From: an uncultured Eubacteriales bacterium | Lineage (GTDB): Bacteria; Bacillota; Clostridia; Oscillospirales; Acutalibacteraceae | Direction: 5' to 3' | Assembly: GCA_934454845.1 (NCBI GenBank) | Contig: CAKSGV010000019.1 | Span: forward strand, 1 to 43,869 | Length of the DNA stretch: 43,869 nucleotides | Part shown: positions 29,902-37,386 of the stretch, in pieces | How positions within the stretch are numbered: the stretch's first letter is position 1 | How the letters are laid out: every line of letters begins with the position of its first letter | Notes under the pieces: model-generated | What the model was told of the DNA's origin: nothing | What the model saw: the letters and a program-made list of their open reading frames with translations, nothing else | The model's database searches: none | Translations under genes and position numbers: made by a program

Positions 29902-31743
29902 CTATTCTTCTACAAGCGGTATAAACATCTGCTGTTCAAGCTCTTCTCTCGGCAAGAAAGGAGCCAGATCTTCAAGCGGAGGACTTACAAGAGTTCCATC
30001 GGGCAAGCGCTTTGTACTGCTCTTTGGTTCCCAAACCTGAACGGTATCGGTGAAAATTTCGCAGAAAGCAAAGCCGTCGGTTTTAAGAGTCCTTTCAACC
30101 GCTTTTTTCATTTCTTCATTACTGTGAGCGCTAAAATACGGCAGACCGAAAGCTCCTGCAATTTTTGAAAAATCCGGGAAAGAAAGATCTCCGCTTTCTG
30201 GGCCGATTCCAACTTTACAGTGGTCTTTAAAAAGATTGTTCTGAGTTATTCTGATACTGTGGTAGCCCTGATTGTTTATTAAAAATACCTTTATAGGCAA
30301 TTTATTTGTGACAATTGTCTGAAGCTCCTGCAAATTCATCATTATGCTTCCGTCGCCCTCAAGGCAAATCGTATCCTTTTTGCCGCCTGCAATACAAAGG
30401 CCTATAGCGGCAGGCAGACCGTAACCCATACTTGCAATCGCACTGTTTATGATAAATCTCGTATCTTTCTTAATAGTCCAGTTTTGATGTCCGACAACAC
30501 AGCAAGCGCCGTTGCTTACGGCTGTAAGCGAGCCTTCAGGCAAAGAGTCTGAAAGGTGCTTTACAAAAGCAAAAACATTTGCGGTCTCACCGTTTTCTTC
30601 ATAGTGTCTGGGCAAAGTTGCAGGATAATTTTTCTTCCAATAAAGGCATTTTTCGCGCCAAGACTCCTTATCGAAAACCGGAGATTTTAAATCCTTGGTT
30701 TTGCGGACTACCGCTTCAAGGAAATCTTTTGCATCAGCAAATATGGGCATATCTATATGAATAGTCGGCTTTTTAAACTCCGCCTTATCGATATCGACCA
30801 TTATAACTTCTGCAGCTCTTGCCCAGGTTTTAAAGCTATATCCCACCTGTCTTAAACTCAGTCTTGTACCGATAGCAAGCAAAAGATCAGAATTCTGAAC
30901 GGCGAAATTTCCCGGTCTGTCGCCCATATTTCCGCCTCTTCCGCAATAAAGAGGATTATCATCTTCAATAACATCGACGCTGTTCCAATAAGTTACAACC
31001 GGAACGCCGAGTTTTCCTATTGCTGATTTAAAAGCTTCATATCCGCCTGACAGTCTTATTCCGCCTCCGGCATAAATCACAGGTCTTTGCGCTTTCTTTA
31101 TTTTTTCTAAAATTAAATCAATTGTTTCTTCGCTTACAGGCGGAGGTAATAATTTATCATCGCTTTCAGGGTTATATCCTTTAAGATTATCCGCTTCAAT
31201 AAAGCTACCCTGATAATTAACCGGAATATCAAGCCAAACAGGACCTTTTCTTCCGGTATTTGCCAGATGCCAAGCCTTTTCGAGCATATATTTTATATCC
31301 TCTGGCTTTTCAAGCATTTCGGCATACTTACACATACAAGAAACCGATTTTGTGATATCGAATTCCTGATCACCTACCGCGCGAAGAGGAATACCATCGG
31401 TAAACTGCAAAGCATATCTTGCAGTTGTATCATATCTTACCTGCCCGCTTATAACAAACATCGGAATTGAATCGAGCCAACCGCCGACAACGCCTGTTAT
31501 AGCATTAGTCCCCCCGGGGCCTGTTGTCACGCAAAGCGCCGCAATCTTATTATTGAGTCTTGCATAGCTTTCTGCGGCAATGGCGCTTGCCTGTTCATGA
31601 TGGTTATAAGTGCAATGGATTTTTTTATGGTGGCCGAAAGCGTCATTTAAATGCATTGCTCCTCCGCCTACAACGGTGAAGCAATCTGTAACACCTTTAT
31701 TTGCCAAAAAATCCGCAACATAGTCTGCAAGTCTTATTTTCAT
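29902..31743 (-). CDS. Thiamine-pyrophosphate enzyme, acetolactate synthase-like (candidate YerE)
   Basis: 613 residues, three-domain ThDP enzyme. The activating Glu is in YNHHEQASAIAAE (about E52), and the central domain has YAGGGIRLSGG. The C-terminal ThDP/Mg motif GDGSIMMNLQELQT continues to the INNQGYHS end of the GDG...NN signature near 480. It could be an acetolactate synthase, but it sits inside an rfbFGH cluster, with no ilvN/ilvC and no small subunit. In Yersinia, YerE is a ThDP enzyme that adds a two-carbon unit to CDP-3,6-dideoxy-4-ketohexose; I favour that role. Confidence 0.7.
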   Translation of the reverse strand: MKIRLADYVADFLANKGVTDCFTVVGGGAMHLNDAFGHHKKIHCTYNHHEQASAIAAESYARLNNKIAALCVTTGPGGTNAITGVVGGWLDSIPMFVISGQVRYDTTARYALQFTDGIPLRAVGDQEFDITKSVSCMCKYAEMLEKPEDIKYMLEKAWHLANTGRKGPVWLDIPVNYQGSFIEADNLKGYNPESDDKLLPPPVSEETIDLILEKIKKAQRPVIYAGGGIRLSGGYEAFKSAIGKLGVPVVTYWNSVDVIEDDNPLYCGRGGNMGDRPGNFAVQNSDLLLAIGTRLSLRQVGYSFKTWARAAEVIMVDIDKAEFKKPTIHIDMPIFADAKDFLEAVVRKTKDLKSPVFDKESWREKCLYWKKNYPATLPRHYEENGETANVFAFVKHLSDSLPEGSLTAVSNGACCVVGHQNWTIKKDTRFIINSAIASMGYGLPAAIGLCIAGGKKDTICLEGDGSIMMNLQELQTIVTNKLPIKVFLINNQGYHSIRITQNNLFKDHCKVGIGPESGDLSFPDFSKIAGAFGLPYFSAHSNEEMKKAVERTLKTDGFAFCEIFTDTVQVWEPKSSTKRLPDGTLVSPPLEDLAPFLPREELEQQMFIPLVEE

Positions 31744-32252
31744 TTATTTTCTTCCTTTTTATTATTAAATGCCCAAAATTTATTAAGTATAAAATTAAGA
31801 GGAATAGTTATGAGCAGCGAGCCTAAGCTTGCTATATAATAAGGAATGCCCGCATTGCTTAACAGCACCTTAATAATCGGAGAAAGAACGAGTCCTGTTA
31901 CTCCGTAGCAAATTACCGTTTTTAAATATGCCTTTAAATGGACTTTAAATTTTTTGTTTCCCGATTTAAAGACAAATCGGTTATTCCAATAGTAAGAATT
32001 TGTTACGCTTATTATAAAAGCCAAAATTGAAGTATAAACAATCCTGACCGACTTAACCGAAGCTTTGATACTTAAAAGCGAAAGCAGCTTTAGGGTTAAA
32101 CCGAATTCGGCGTTTTTAAACAATATATAGAAGCAGAGCATTTCTATTCCGTAAGAAATTGCGGTGTTTGAAACGCCGACAAGTCCGAATTTTATAAACT
32201 GAATCAACGGAACAAGCTTTTCATTACTTAGCAGGTCCTTTAATTTACCCAT
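31740..32252 (-). CDS. GtrA-like membrane protein
   Basis: 170 residues, four predicted transmembrane helices, with the GtrA family's FGLVGVSNTAISY near 22, YWNNRFVFKS near 88 and a C-terminal NFILNKFWAF. GtrA proteins are thought to flip undecaprenyl-phosphate sugars across the membrane. It overlaps the TPP gene by 4 bases and rfbH by 8, so it is part of the sugar operon. It probably partners the GtrB-like transferase at 28019. Confidence 0.88.
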   Translation of the reverse strand: MGKLKDLLSNEKLVPLIQFIKFGLVGVSNTAISYGIEMLCFYILFKNAEFGLTLKLLSLLSIKASVKSVRIVYTSILAFIISVTNSYYWNNRFVFKSGNKKFKVHLKAYLKTVICYGVTGLVLSPIIKVLLSNAGIPYYIASLGSLLITIPLNFILNKFWAFNNKKEENK

Positions 32253-33591
32253 TATTTACAGCCTCGATTATTGTTTTAGCCATATAGTCAATCATATCGT
32301 CTGTCATTCCGGGATAAACTCCTACCCAGAAAGTGTTTTTCATAATAGTATCTGTTGCAGAAAGATTGCCGACAACGCGGTAAGCATCAGTTCCTCTTAT
32401 ACTGTCAAAGCAGGGGTGTTTAATAAGGTTACCTGAGAAAAGCATTCTTGTCTGAACATTTTTGCTTTCGATATATCTTACGACTTTTTCTCTGTCAAGA
32501 CCGCTGTTTTCCTTTAAAGTGATAAGAAAACCGAACCAGCTCGGATCGCTGTTATCAGCAGGAACAGGAAGAATAATTTTATCCTGAACGGGCATTAAAG
32601 CATTTTTAAGTCTGTTCCAGTTATGCTTGCGGCGTTTTACAAATTCAGGGAATTTTTTCAGCTGCTCGCAGCCAACTGCCGCCTGCATATCGGTAACTTT
32701 AAGGTTGTAACCGAAATGGCTGTAAACATATTTGTGATCATAGCCCTTAGGAAGCTCGCCGTACTGACCGTCATACCTATGTCCGCAGAAATTATCTCTG
32801 CCTGACGGGCATATGCAATCTCTTCCCCAATCTCTGTAGCTTAAAATCAGACGGTTAAGCTTTGGATTATTCGTATAAACGCAACCGCCCTCGCCCATTG
32901 TCATATGATGAGGCGGATAAAAACTGCTTGTACCGATATCTCCCCAAGTACCTGTAAATTTAGTCGTACCGTCAATTGTATAAGTGCTTCCCAAAGCGTC
33001 GCAGTTATCCTCGACAAGCCAAAGATTATGCTTATCGCAGAATTCCTTAACGGTTTTAAGATCAAAAGGATTACCGAGAGTGTGAGCGATCATTACAGCC
33101 TTTGTTTTATCGCTCAATGCTTTTTCAAGCATCGAAGAATCAATATTATACTGCGGAATAGTTACATCTACAAAAACAGGAACCGCGCCGTACTGCAAAA
33201 TCGGAGTAACTGTGGTAGGAAATCCGCAGGCGACGGTAATTACCTCATCTCCTCTTTTTATAGCTCTATCTCCAAGCTCAGGAGCAGTAAGAACAGTGAA
33301 CGCAATGAGGTTTGCCGAAGATCCGCTGTTTACAAGATGAGCAAACTTAACTCCTATCCATTCGGCAAATTTTTTCTCAAATTCATCAGAAAATCTGCCG
33401 GTTGTAAGCCAAAAGTCAAGAGTTGCATCGGTAAGAGCGCACATTTCCTTTTCATCGAAAACGCGAGCGGCATAAGTTATGCGGTCTCCCTCTTTAAAAG
33501 GCTCTTTTTTAGCCTTAAAATCTTTATAATATTCGGCAACCATTTCTTTTATCTGTTCTCTTGCCTGTTCTTCGCTGTTCCAGTTTGCCAT
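32245..33591 (-). CDS. rfbH: CDP-6-deoxy-4-ketoglucose 3-dehydratase (E1, PMP/[2Fe-2S])
   Basis: 448 residues of the DegT/AHBA fold. The usual PLP lysine is replaced by histidine in PPHHMTMGEGG, the hallmark of the C3-dehydratase E1. An iron-sulfur ligand set is visible: C in EDNCDALGS, then about 61 residues later CICPSGRDNFC (CX1CX7C). The enzyme removes the C3 hydroxyl, with electrons from an E3 ferredoxin-type reductase. No E3 gene is in this window. It lies between rfbG and the gtrA-like gene. Confidence 0.93.
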   Translation of the reverse strand: MANWNSEEQAREQIKEMVAEYYKDFKAKKEPFKEGDRITYAARVFDEKEMCALTDATLDFWLTTGRFSDEFEKKFAEWIGVKFAHLVNSGSSANLIAFTVLTAPELGDRAIKRGDEVITVACGFPTTVTPILQYGAVPVFVDVTIPQYNIDSSMLEKALSDKTKAVMIAHTLGNPFDLKTVKEFCDKHNLWLVEDNCDALGSTYTIDGTTKFTGTWGDIGTSSFYPPHHMTMGEGGCVYTNNPKLNRLILSYRDWGRDCICPSGRDNFCGHRYDGQYGELPKGYDHKYVYSHFGYNLKVTDMQAAVGCEQLKKFPEFVKRRKHNWNRLKNALMPVQDKIILPVPADNSDPSWFGFLITLKENSGLDREKVVRYIESKNVQTRMLFSGNLIKHPCFDSIRGTDAYRVVGNLSATDTIMKNTFWVGVYPGMTDDMIDYMAKTIIEAVNNG

Positions 33592-33605
33592 TTTTTATTC
33601 TCCTT

Positions 33606-34655
33606 TTATTTTAAAAAAACTTTAATTTCTTTATCCATTTCCGCGGGAACATCGCCGTTTTCCAGCCAAATTTTACTGAATCTGCAAGTCATTTCCATAC
33701 ACTCTTCAATGTGCCAGCGCGGCTTCCAGGAAAATACCGATTTAAGCTTCGAGCAGTCAAGCTTAAGGAAATTTGCTTCGTGAGGCCCGCCGACTGCTTT
33801 ATTTTCCCATTTCATCCCTTCGCCGAATTTTTCACAGAAAAGTGTCACAAGGTCGCCCGTTGTAACGCAGTCGCATTCATCGGGGCCGACATTATAATAA
33901 TCTGCATATTTTATATCTTCATATTGTTTCGCAGCAATCATCAGATAAGCCGCAAGCGGCTCTAAAACATGCTGATAAGGCCTTGTGGAATAAGGATTTC
34001 TGACAATTATCGTTTCTTTATTTTTTGCCGCTCTTACGCAATCCGGAATAATTCTGTCATTAGCAAAATCTCCTCCGCCGATAACATTTCCGGCTCTCGC
34101 AGTCGAAACGGCTATACCCATTTCATCAAGAAAAGAAACCTTATAGCTATGAGTTACAAGCTCAGAGCAGGATTTTGAGTTTGAATAAGGATCAAAACCG
34201 TCAAGCGGTTCGTTCTCTCTATAGCCCCAAGTCCACTCGTTATTCTTATATACTTTATCGGTTGTAACATTGAGCACCGATTTTGGAGGATTTGCGCTAA
34301 GTCTGACACACTCCAAAAGATTAACTGTACCCATAACATTGGTTTCATAAGTATAAGCAGGCTCTTTATAACTATCTCTAACGATCGGCTGAGCCGCTAA
34401 ATGAAATACTATTTCCGGATCAGCGTTGTCATAAGCCTTTTTAAGAGTCTCAAAATCCCTGATATCACCTATAACAGAGTTAATATGCGGTTTTATATCT
34501 GCAATGTCAAACAGATTAGGTGTTGTCGGAGGAGTTAATGAATAACCTGTGACCTCGGCGCCGGCGGAAATTAAAATTCTGCATAGCCAAGAGCCTTTAA
34601 AACCGGTGTGACCTGTTACAAAGACTTTTTTTCCTTTATAAAAATTAAGATTCAT
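33606..34655 (-). CDS. rfbG: CDP-glucose 4,6-dehydratase
   Basis: 349-residue extended SDR. Rossmann motif GHTGFKGSW near 15, HLAAQPIVRDSY near 86, TDKVYKNNEWTWGY near 131 and the catalytic YSNSKSCSE near 161. It converts CDP-glucose to CDP-6-deoxy-4-ketoglucose, the substrate of RfbH. It starts 6 bases after rfbF. Motifs and neighbours agree with the assignment. Confidence 0.95.
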   Translation of the reverse strand: MNLNFYKGKKVFVTGHTGFKGSWLCRILISAGAEVTGYSLTPPTTPNLFDIADIKPHINSVIGDIRDFETLKKAYDNADPEIVFHLAAQPIVRDSYKEPAYTYETNVMGTVNLLECVRLSANPPKSVLNVTTDKVYKNNEWTWGYRENEPLDGFDPYSNSKSCSELVTHSYKVSFLDEMGIAVSTARAGNVIGGGDFANDRIIPDCVRAAKNKETIIVRNPYSTRPYQHVLEPLAAYLMIAAKQYEDIKYADYYNVGPDECDCVTTGDLVTLFCEKFGEGMKWENKAVGGPHEANFLKLDCSKLKSVFSWKPRWHIEECMEMTCRFSKIWLENGDVPAEMDKEIKVFLK

Positions 34656-34661
34656 AAAATT

Positions 34662-35438
34662 TTACTCCCATTTTTTCCACGGGGCTTTACCGCTTTTTAA
34701 GAGATTTTCAAGAAGCTCTTTTTCGCGCAATGAATCCATGCATTGCCAAAATCCCGTATGACGATAGCTCATAAGCTGGCCCTCTTTTACAAGTCTTTCA
34801 AGGGGCGTTGTTTCAAAAACAGTTTCATCACCGTCAAGATAATCGAAGATCTGAGGTTCAAGCACCATAAATCCGGCATTTATAGCGGCACCGTCATTAA
34901 CCTGTTTTTCTCGGAAACTTTTAACCGTTCCGTTTTCCAAAACATCTAAAACTCCCTTTTGTTGCTTTTGAACGACTGCGGTGAGAGTTGCAATTTTATT
35001 ATTTGCCTTATGAAATTCAACAAGGCTATTTATATCTACATCGCATACGCCGTCGCCGTAAGTCATCATAAAAGTTTCGTTTCCTATATAAGGCTGAACT
35101 CTTTTAATTCTGCCTCCGGTCATAGTATTAAGGCCTGTATCGACTACCGTAACTTTCCAAGGCTCGGCGTGTTTTTTATGAATAGTGATTTCATTTCCTT
35201 TTGAAAAATCAAAAGTGACATCGCTTGTTTGAATGAAATAATTTGCAAACCATTCTTTTATAACATGTTGCTTATAACCGGCACAAATAACAAAATCGTT
35301 ATACCCATAATAAGAATAACCTTTCATTATATGCCAAAGTATAGGCATACCGCCTATTTCAATGAGCGGCTTAGGTTTATAAACGGATTCCTCTGAAATT
35401 CTTGTGCCGAATCCTCCGGCAAGTATAACAACTTTCAT
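34662..35438 (-). CDS. rfbF: Glucose-1-phosphate cytidylyltransferase
   Basis: 258 residues with the nucleotidyltransferase start VILAGGFGTRISEES near 4, KPKPLIEIGGMPILWHIM near 22 and the metal/substrate motif YGDGVCDVDI near 127. It makes CDP-glucose from CTP and glucose 1-phosphate, the first committed step. First gene of the operon. The ATG is preceded by AAAGGAT. The MITE-like element begins 29 bases upstream. Confidence 0.95.
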   Translation of the reverse strand: MKVVILAGGFGTRISEESVYKPKPLIEIGGMPILWHIMKGYSYYGYNDFVICAGYKQHVIKEWFANYFIQTSDVTFDFSKGNEITIHKKHAEPWKVTVVDTGLNTMTGGRIKRVQPYIGNETFMMTYGDGVCDVDINSLVEFHKANNKIATLTAVVQKQQKGVLDVLENGTVKSFREKQVNDGAAINAGFMVLEPQIFDYLDGDETVFETTPLERLVKEGQLMSYRHTGFWQCMDSLREKELLENLLKSGKAPWKKWE

Positions 35439-35461
35439 TTTTTCACAATCCTTTATTTTTT

Positions 35462-35490
35462 ATTAAATAGACAATACAATCATGGTGCAA
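35462..35490 (-). promoter_or_regulatory. Possible promoter for the sugar cluster, partly in the MITE
   Basis: TTGCAC (35485-35490), 17 bases, TTTAAT (35462-35467) on the minus strand. The -35 and spacer lie in the MITE terminal repeat and the -10 in flanking DNA. It is moderate in quality, and other promoters inside the MITE are possible. Confidence 0.35.
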
Positions 35491-35740
35491 TGCTTTTTAG
35501 GAAAAATGACAAAGGTTTCGTTTTTTTTTTGCCCTCCGCTCGCAATACGCGAATACTTTTCGGTCGGGCGCCGCGCCGCTAAACAGCGCCGTTATCTTAA
35601 CAAATCTTCGACTCATAGCGAAAAATTTTTTGATTATGAAGTCGAGGAATGCAGGAATACTGCCGTATTTCAAATAACGAAACAATATAGTCTGACAAAT
35701 TTTCCGCTATGAGAATTGTTGTACCCTGATTGTATTGTCT
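35468..35740. mobile_element. MITE-like element with 22-bp terminal inverted repeats
   Basis: 273 bp. Ends 35469-35490 and 35718-35739 are inverted repeats with 20 of 22 matches, flanked by TA on both sides, as expected for IS630/Tc1-mariner-type insertion. An inner inverted repeat (CTCATAGCG near 35614, matching CGCTATGAG near 35704) and a locally GC-rich block (35567-35591) can fold. No transposase or other gene is present, and the short open frames here are not credible. Confidence 0.65.
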
Positions 35741-35763
35741 AAGCAAAAAAAGAACTTTTTTAA

Positions 35764-35803
35764 AGTAAAAAAAACGACAAGACTTTTGTCCGGTCCTGTC
35801 GTT
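35764..35803 (-). terminator. Terminator of secG-tRNA-Leu
   Basis: 11-bp stem with one G-U pair (35773-35783 with 35793-35803), followed on the minus strand by a run of eight T. It sits 2 bases after the encoded CCA. Confidence 0.85.
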
Positions 35804-35805
35804 CT

Positions 35806-35891
35806 TGGTGCCGGTGGTGGGACTTGAACCCACACGCCATTGCTGGCAACAGATTTTGAGTCTGCCTCGTCTGCCATTCCGACACACCGGC
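35806..35891 (-). tRNA. tRNA-Leu(CAA)
   Basis: 86 bases including CCA. The acceptor GCCGGTG pairs with CACCGGC, the anticodon loop CTCAAAA gives anticodon CAA (codon UUG), a long variable arm is present as in leucine tRNAs, and the T loop is GGTTCAAGTCC. It lies 30 bases downstream of secG on the same strand, probably co-transcribed. Confidence 0.95.
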
Positions 35892-35921
35892 ATATAAAGC
35901 GCTTGATCCAGCGCTTAATAT

Positions 35922-36173
35922 TTACTTTCCTAAAGCCGCAATAACATTGGCTACAATTGCAAGAGCGAAAAATACAGCCGCAACGATTTTGGTGATTCTT
36001 GCAAGCATAGCGTCAGCCGTACGAGCCTTGCTTTTTGAAAGGAAAGTGTCAGCTCCTCCGGAAATAGCACCGTTAATTCCAGATCTTCTTCCTTGCTGCA
36101 TCAGAACGATTGCAATAATAAGAAGCGATACGATTATAACTGCAATACCTAATATAATCTTTATAGCACTCAT
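35922..36173 (-). CDS. secG: Preprotein translocase subunit SecG
   Basis: 83 residues, two transmembrane helices (about 4-27 and 60-80) joined by a loop with MQQGRRSGINGAISGGADTF, the SecG signature. It is part of SecYEG and helps SecA-driven export. A GGAGG site precedes the ATG. It is followed by tRNA-Leu, the same pairing as secG-leuU in Escherichia coli. Confidence 0.93.
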   Translation of the reverse strand: MSAIKIILGIAVIIVSLLIIAIVLMQQGRRSGINGAISGGADTFLSKSKARTADAMLARITKIVAAVFFALAIVANVIAALGK

Positions 36174-36217
36174 ATATAAAGCCTCCTTATATAATCAATT
36201 TTTACACTCGCTTAACT

Positions 36218-36246
36218 ATAATATCATATAATAATCTTTATTGCAA
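36218..36246 (-). promoter_or_regulatory. Probable secG promoter
   Basis: TTGCAA (36241-36246), 17 bases, TATTAT (36218-36223) on the minus strand, about 45 bases before the secG ATG. Confidence 0.5.
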
Positions 36247-36283
36247 CATTTTTTTATCTTTATCGCAAGTTAAAAATAAAAAT

Positions 36284-36646
36284 TTACTCCTTACAGCTTA
36301 TAAAAAGCTTTTCCGTGCTTACGGATCTTGATTTTAAATCTTTTACAAAGCCTGTCTTTTTTATCGTTTCTTCAGCCGATTTGCTGTAAAAAGCTTCAGT
36401 TATGCCTCTTTGTATCATAGAAAAAACAGCGCTTCTTATAAGTCCGTCGGCAAGAGAAATATCATTTTCGGGGACAATCTTTTCTATCAGAATATCCTTT
36501 TTTCTTATTTCAAAAATGCAGTATCCTAAAATATTTTCTCCGTTTTTTGCTATCACTGCCGCGGAGTTTTCTTTTAATTCCGCTCCCTCTTTCTTATATA
36601 TCGGCAAGAGCACTTCTTTATCTGTATTAAGCTTTACGCTGATCAA
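36284..36646 (-). CDS. Small GNAT-like protein
   Basis: 120 residues with a compact GNAT-like order: ILGYCIFEIR strand near 39, IVPEND then DGLIRSAVFSMIQRGI helix near 68, and TEAFYSKSAEETIKKTGF. The R/Q-x-x-G-x-G acetyl-CoA loop is not clear, so it may be a degenerate acetyltransferase. It overlaps rluB by 4 bases (ATGA) and is the last gene of that operon. Substrate unknown. Confidence 0.55.
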   Translation of the reverse strand: MISVKLNTDKEVLLPIYKKEGAELKENSAAVIAKNGENILGYCIFEIRKKDILIEKIVPENDISLADGLIRSAVFSMIQRGITEAFYSKSAEETIKKTGFVKDLKSRSVSTEKLFISCKE

Positions 36647-37386
36647 TTTTCTTCTTCCTTTGATTTTGAAATATTCATAAGCCTGTTAAGCTCTTTTTCG
36701 TTCAGCTCTCTATAAGAGCCGGCGGGCAATTTTCCGAGTTTAATTCCGGCAATTTCTGTTCTTTTAAGTCTTAAAACCCTAAGACCTACCGCATCGCACA
36801 TTTTTCTTATCTGCCTGTTTCTGCCCTCGTGGATGATGAAATTAAGAACGGTTCTGTCTTCTCGCCGCTCGATCACGAAAACATCGCACGGAAGAGTTTT
36901 TCTTCCTTCTATTACTACACCGGAAGATAGTTTTTTAAGCTTGTCCTCAGTCACTTCACCTGCTACCGTAACACGGTAAGTTTTATTTACATGGTTTGAC
37001 GGATGCGTTAAAATGTTCGCAATTTCGCCGTCGTTCGTCATTATAAGAAGTCCCTCGGAATCCCTGTCCAGTCTGCCTACGGGGAAAATTCTTGCGTTTA
37101 CATCTTTGGTCAAGTCCGCGACGGTCTTTCTCCCTCTGTCATCACTTATAGCCGTGATAAATCCGCGCGGCTTATGAAGCATAATATATATTTTTTCATC
37201 GCTTGAAACGATATTTTTCTTTCCGACTGTTACCTTATCCCTTTTCGGATCGACTTTATCGCCTAAAATCGCAACCCTGCCGTTTATCCTTACTCTTCCG
37301 CTTTTTATAAGCTCCTCGGCTTTTCTTCTTGAAAGATCGGTGTTGGCCGCAAGGTGCTTTTGAAGTCTTATTTTTGTTTCTTTCAT
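36643..37386 (-). CDS. rluB: 23S rRNA pseudouridine synthase, RluB type
   Basis: 247 residues: S4 RNA-binding domain (about 5-60, RRKAEELIKSGRVRING) and RsuA/RluB catalytic domain with GRLDRDSEGLLI near 102 (catalytic Asp), IHEGRNRQIRKM near 189 and LKRTEI. It modifies 23S rRNA near the peptidyl transferase centre. It is joined to the upstream carboxypeptidase gene by a TAATG overlap. Confidence 0.92.
   Translation of the reverse strand: MKETKIRLQKHLAANTDLSRRKAEELIKSGRVRINGRVAILGDKVDPKRDKVTVGKKNIVSSDEKIYIMLHKPRGFITAISDDRGRKTVADLTKDVNARIFPVGRLDRDSEGLLIMTNDGEIANILTHPSNHVNKTYRVTVAGEVTEDKLKKLSSGVVIEGRKTLPCDVFVIERREDRTVLNFIIHEGRNRQIRKMCDAVGLRVLRLKRTEIAGIKLGKLPAGSYRELNEKELNRLMNISKSKEEEN

Noticed and set aside
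29902..31743. Acetolactate synthase for branched-chain amino acid synthesis, linked to ilvE
   Set aside because: It lies inside the rfb cluster on the opposite strand from ilvE, with no ilvN or ilvC, so a sugar-modifying role is more likely, although not excluded by sequence.
35497..35893. Overlapping open frames of 62-98 residues near tRNA-Leu
   Set aside because: They lie over the MITE-like element, the terminator and the tRNA, with no ribosome sites or protein-like composition.
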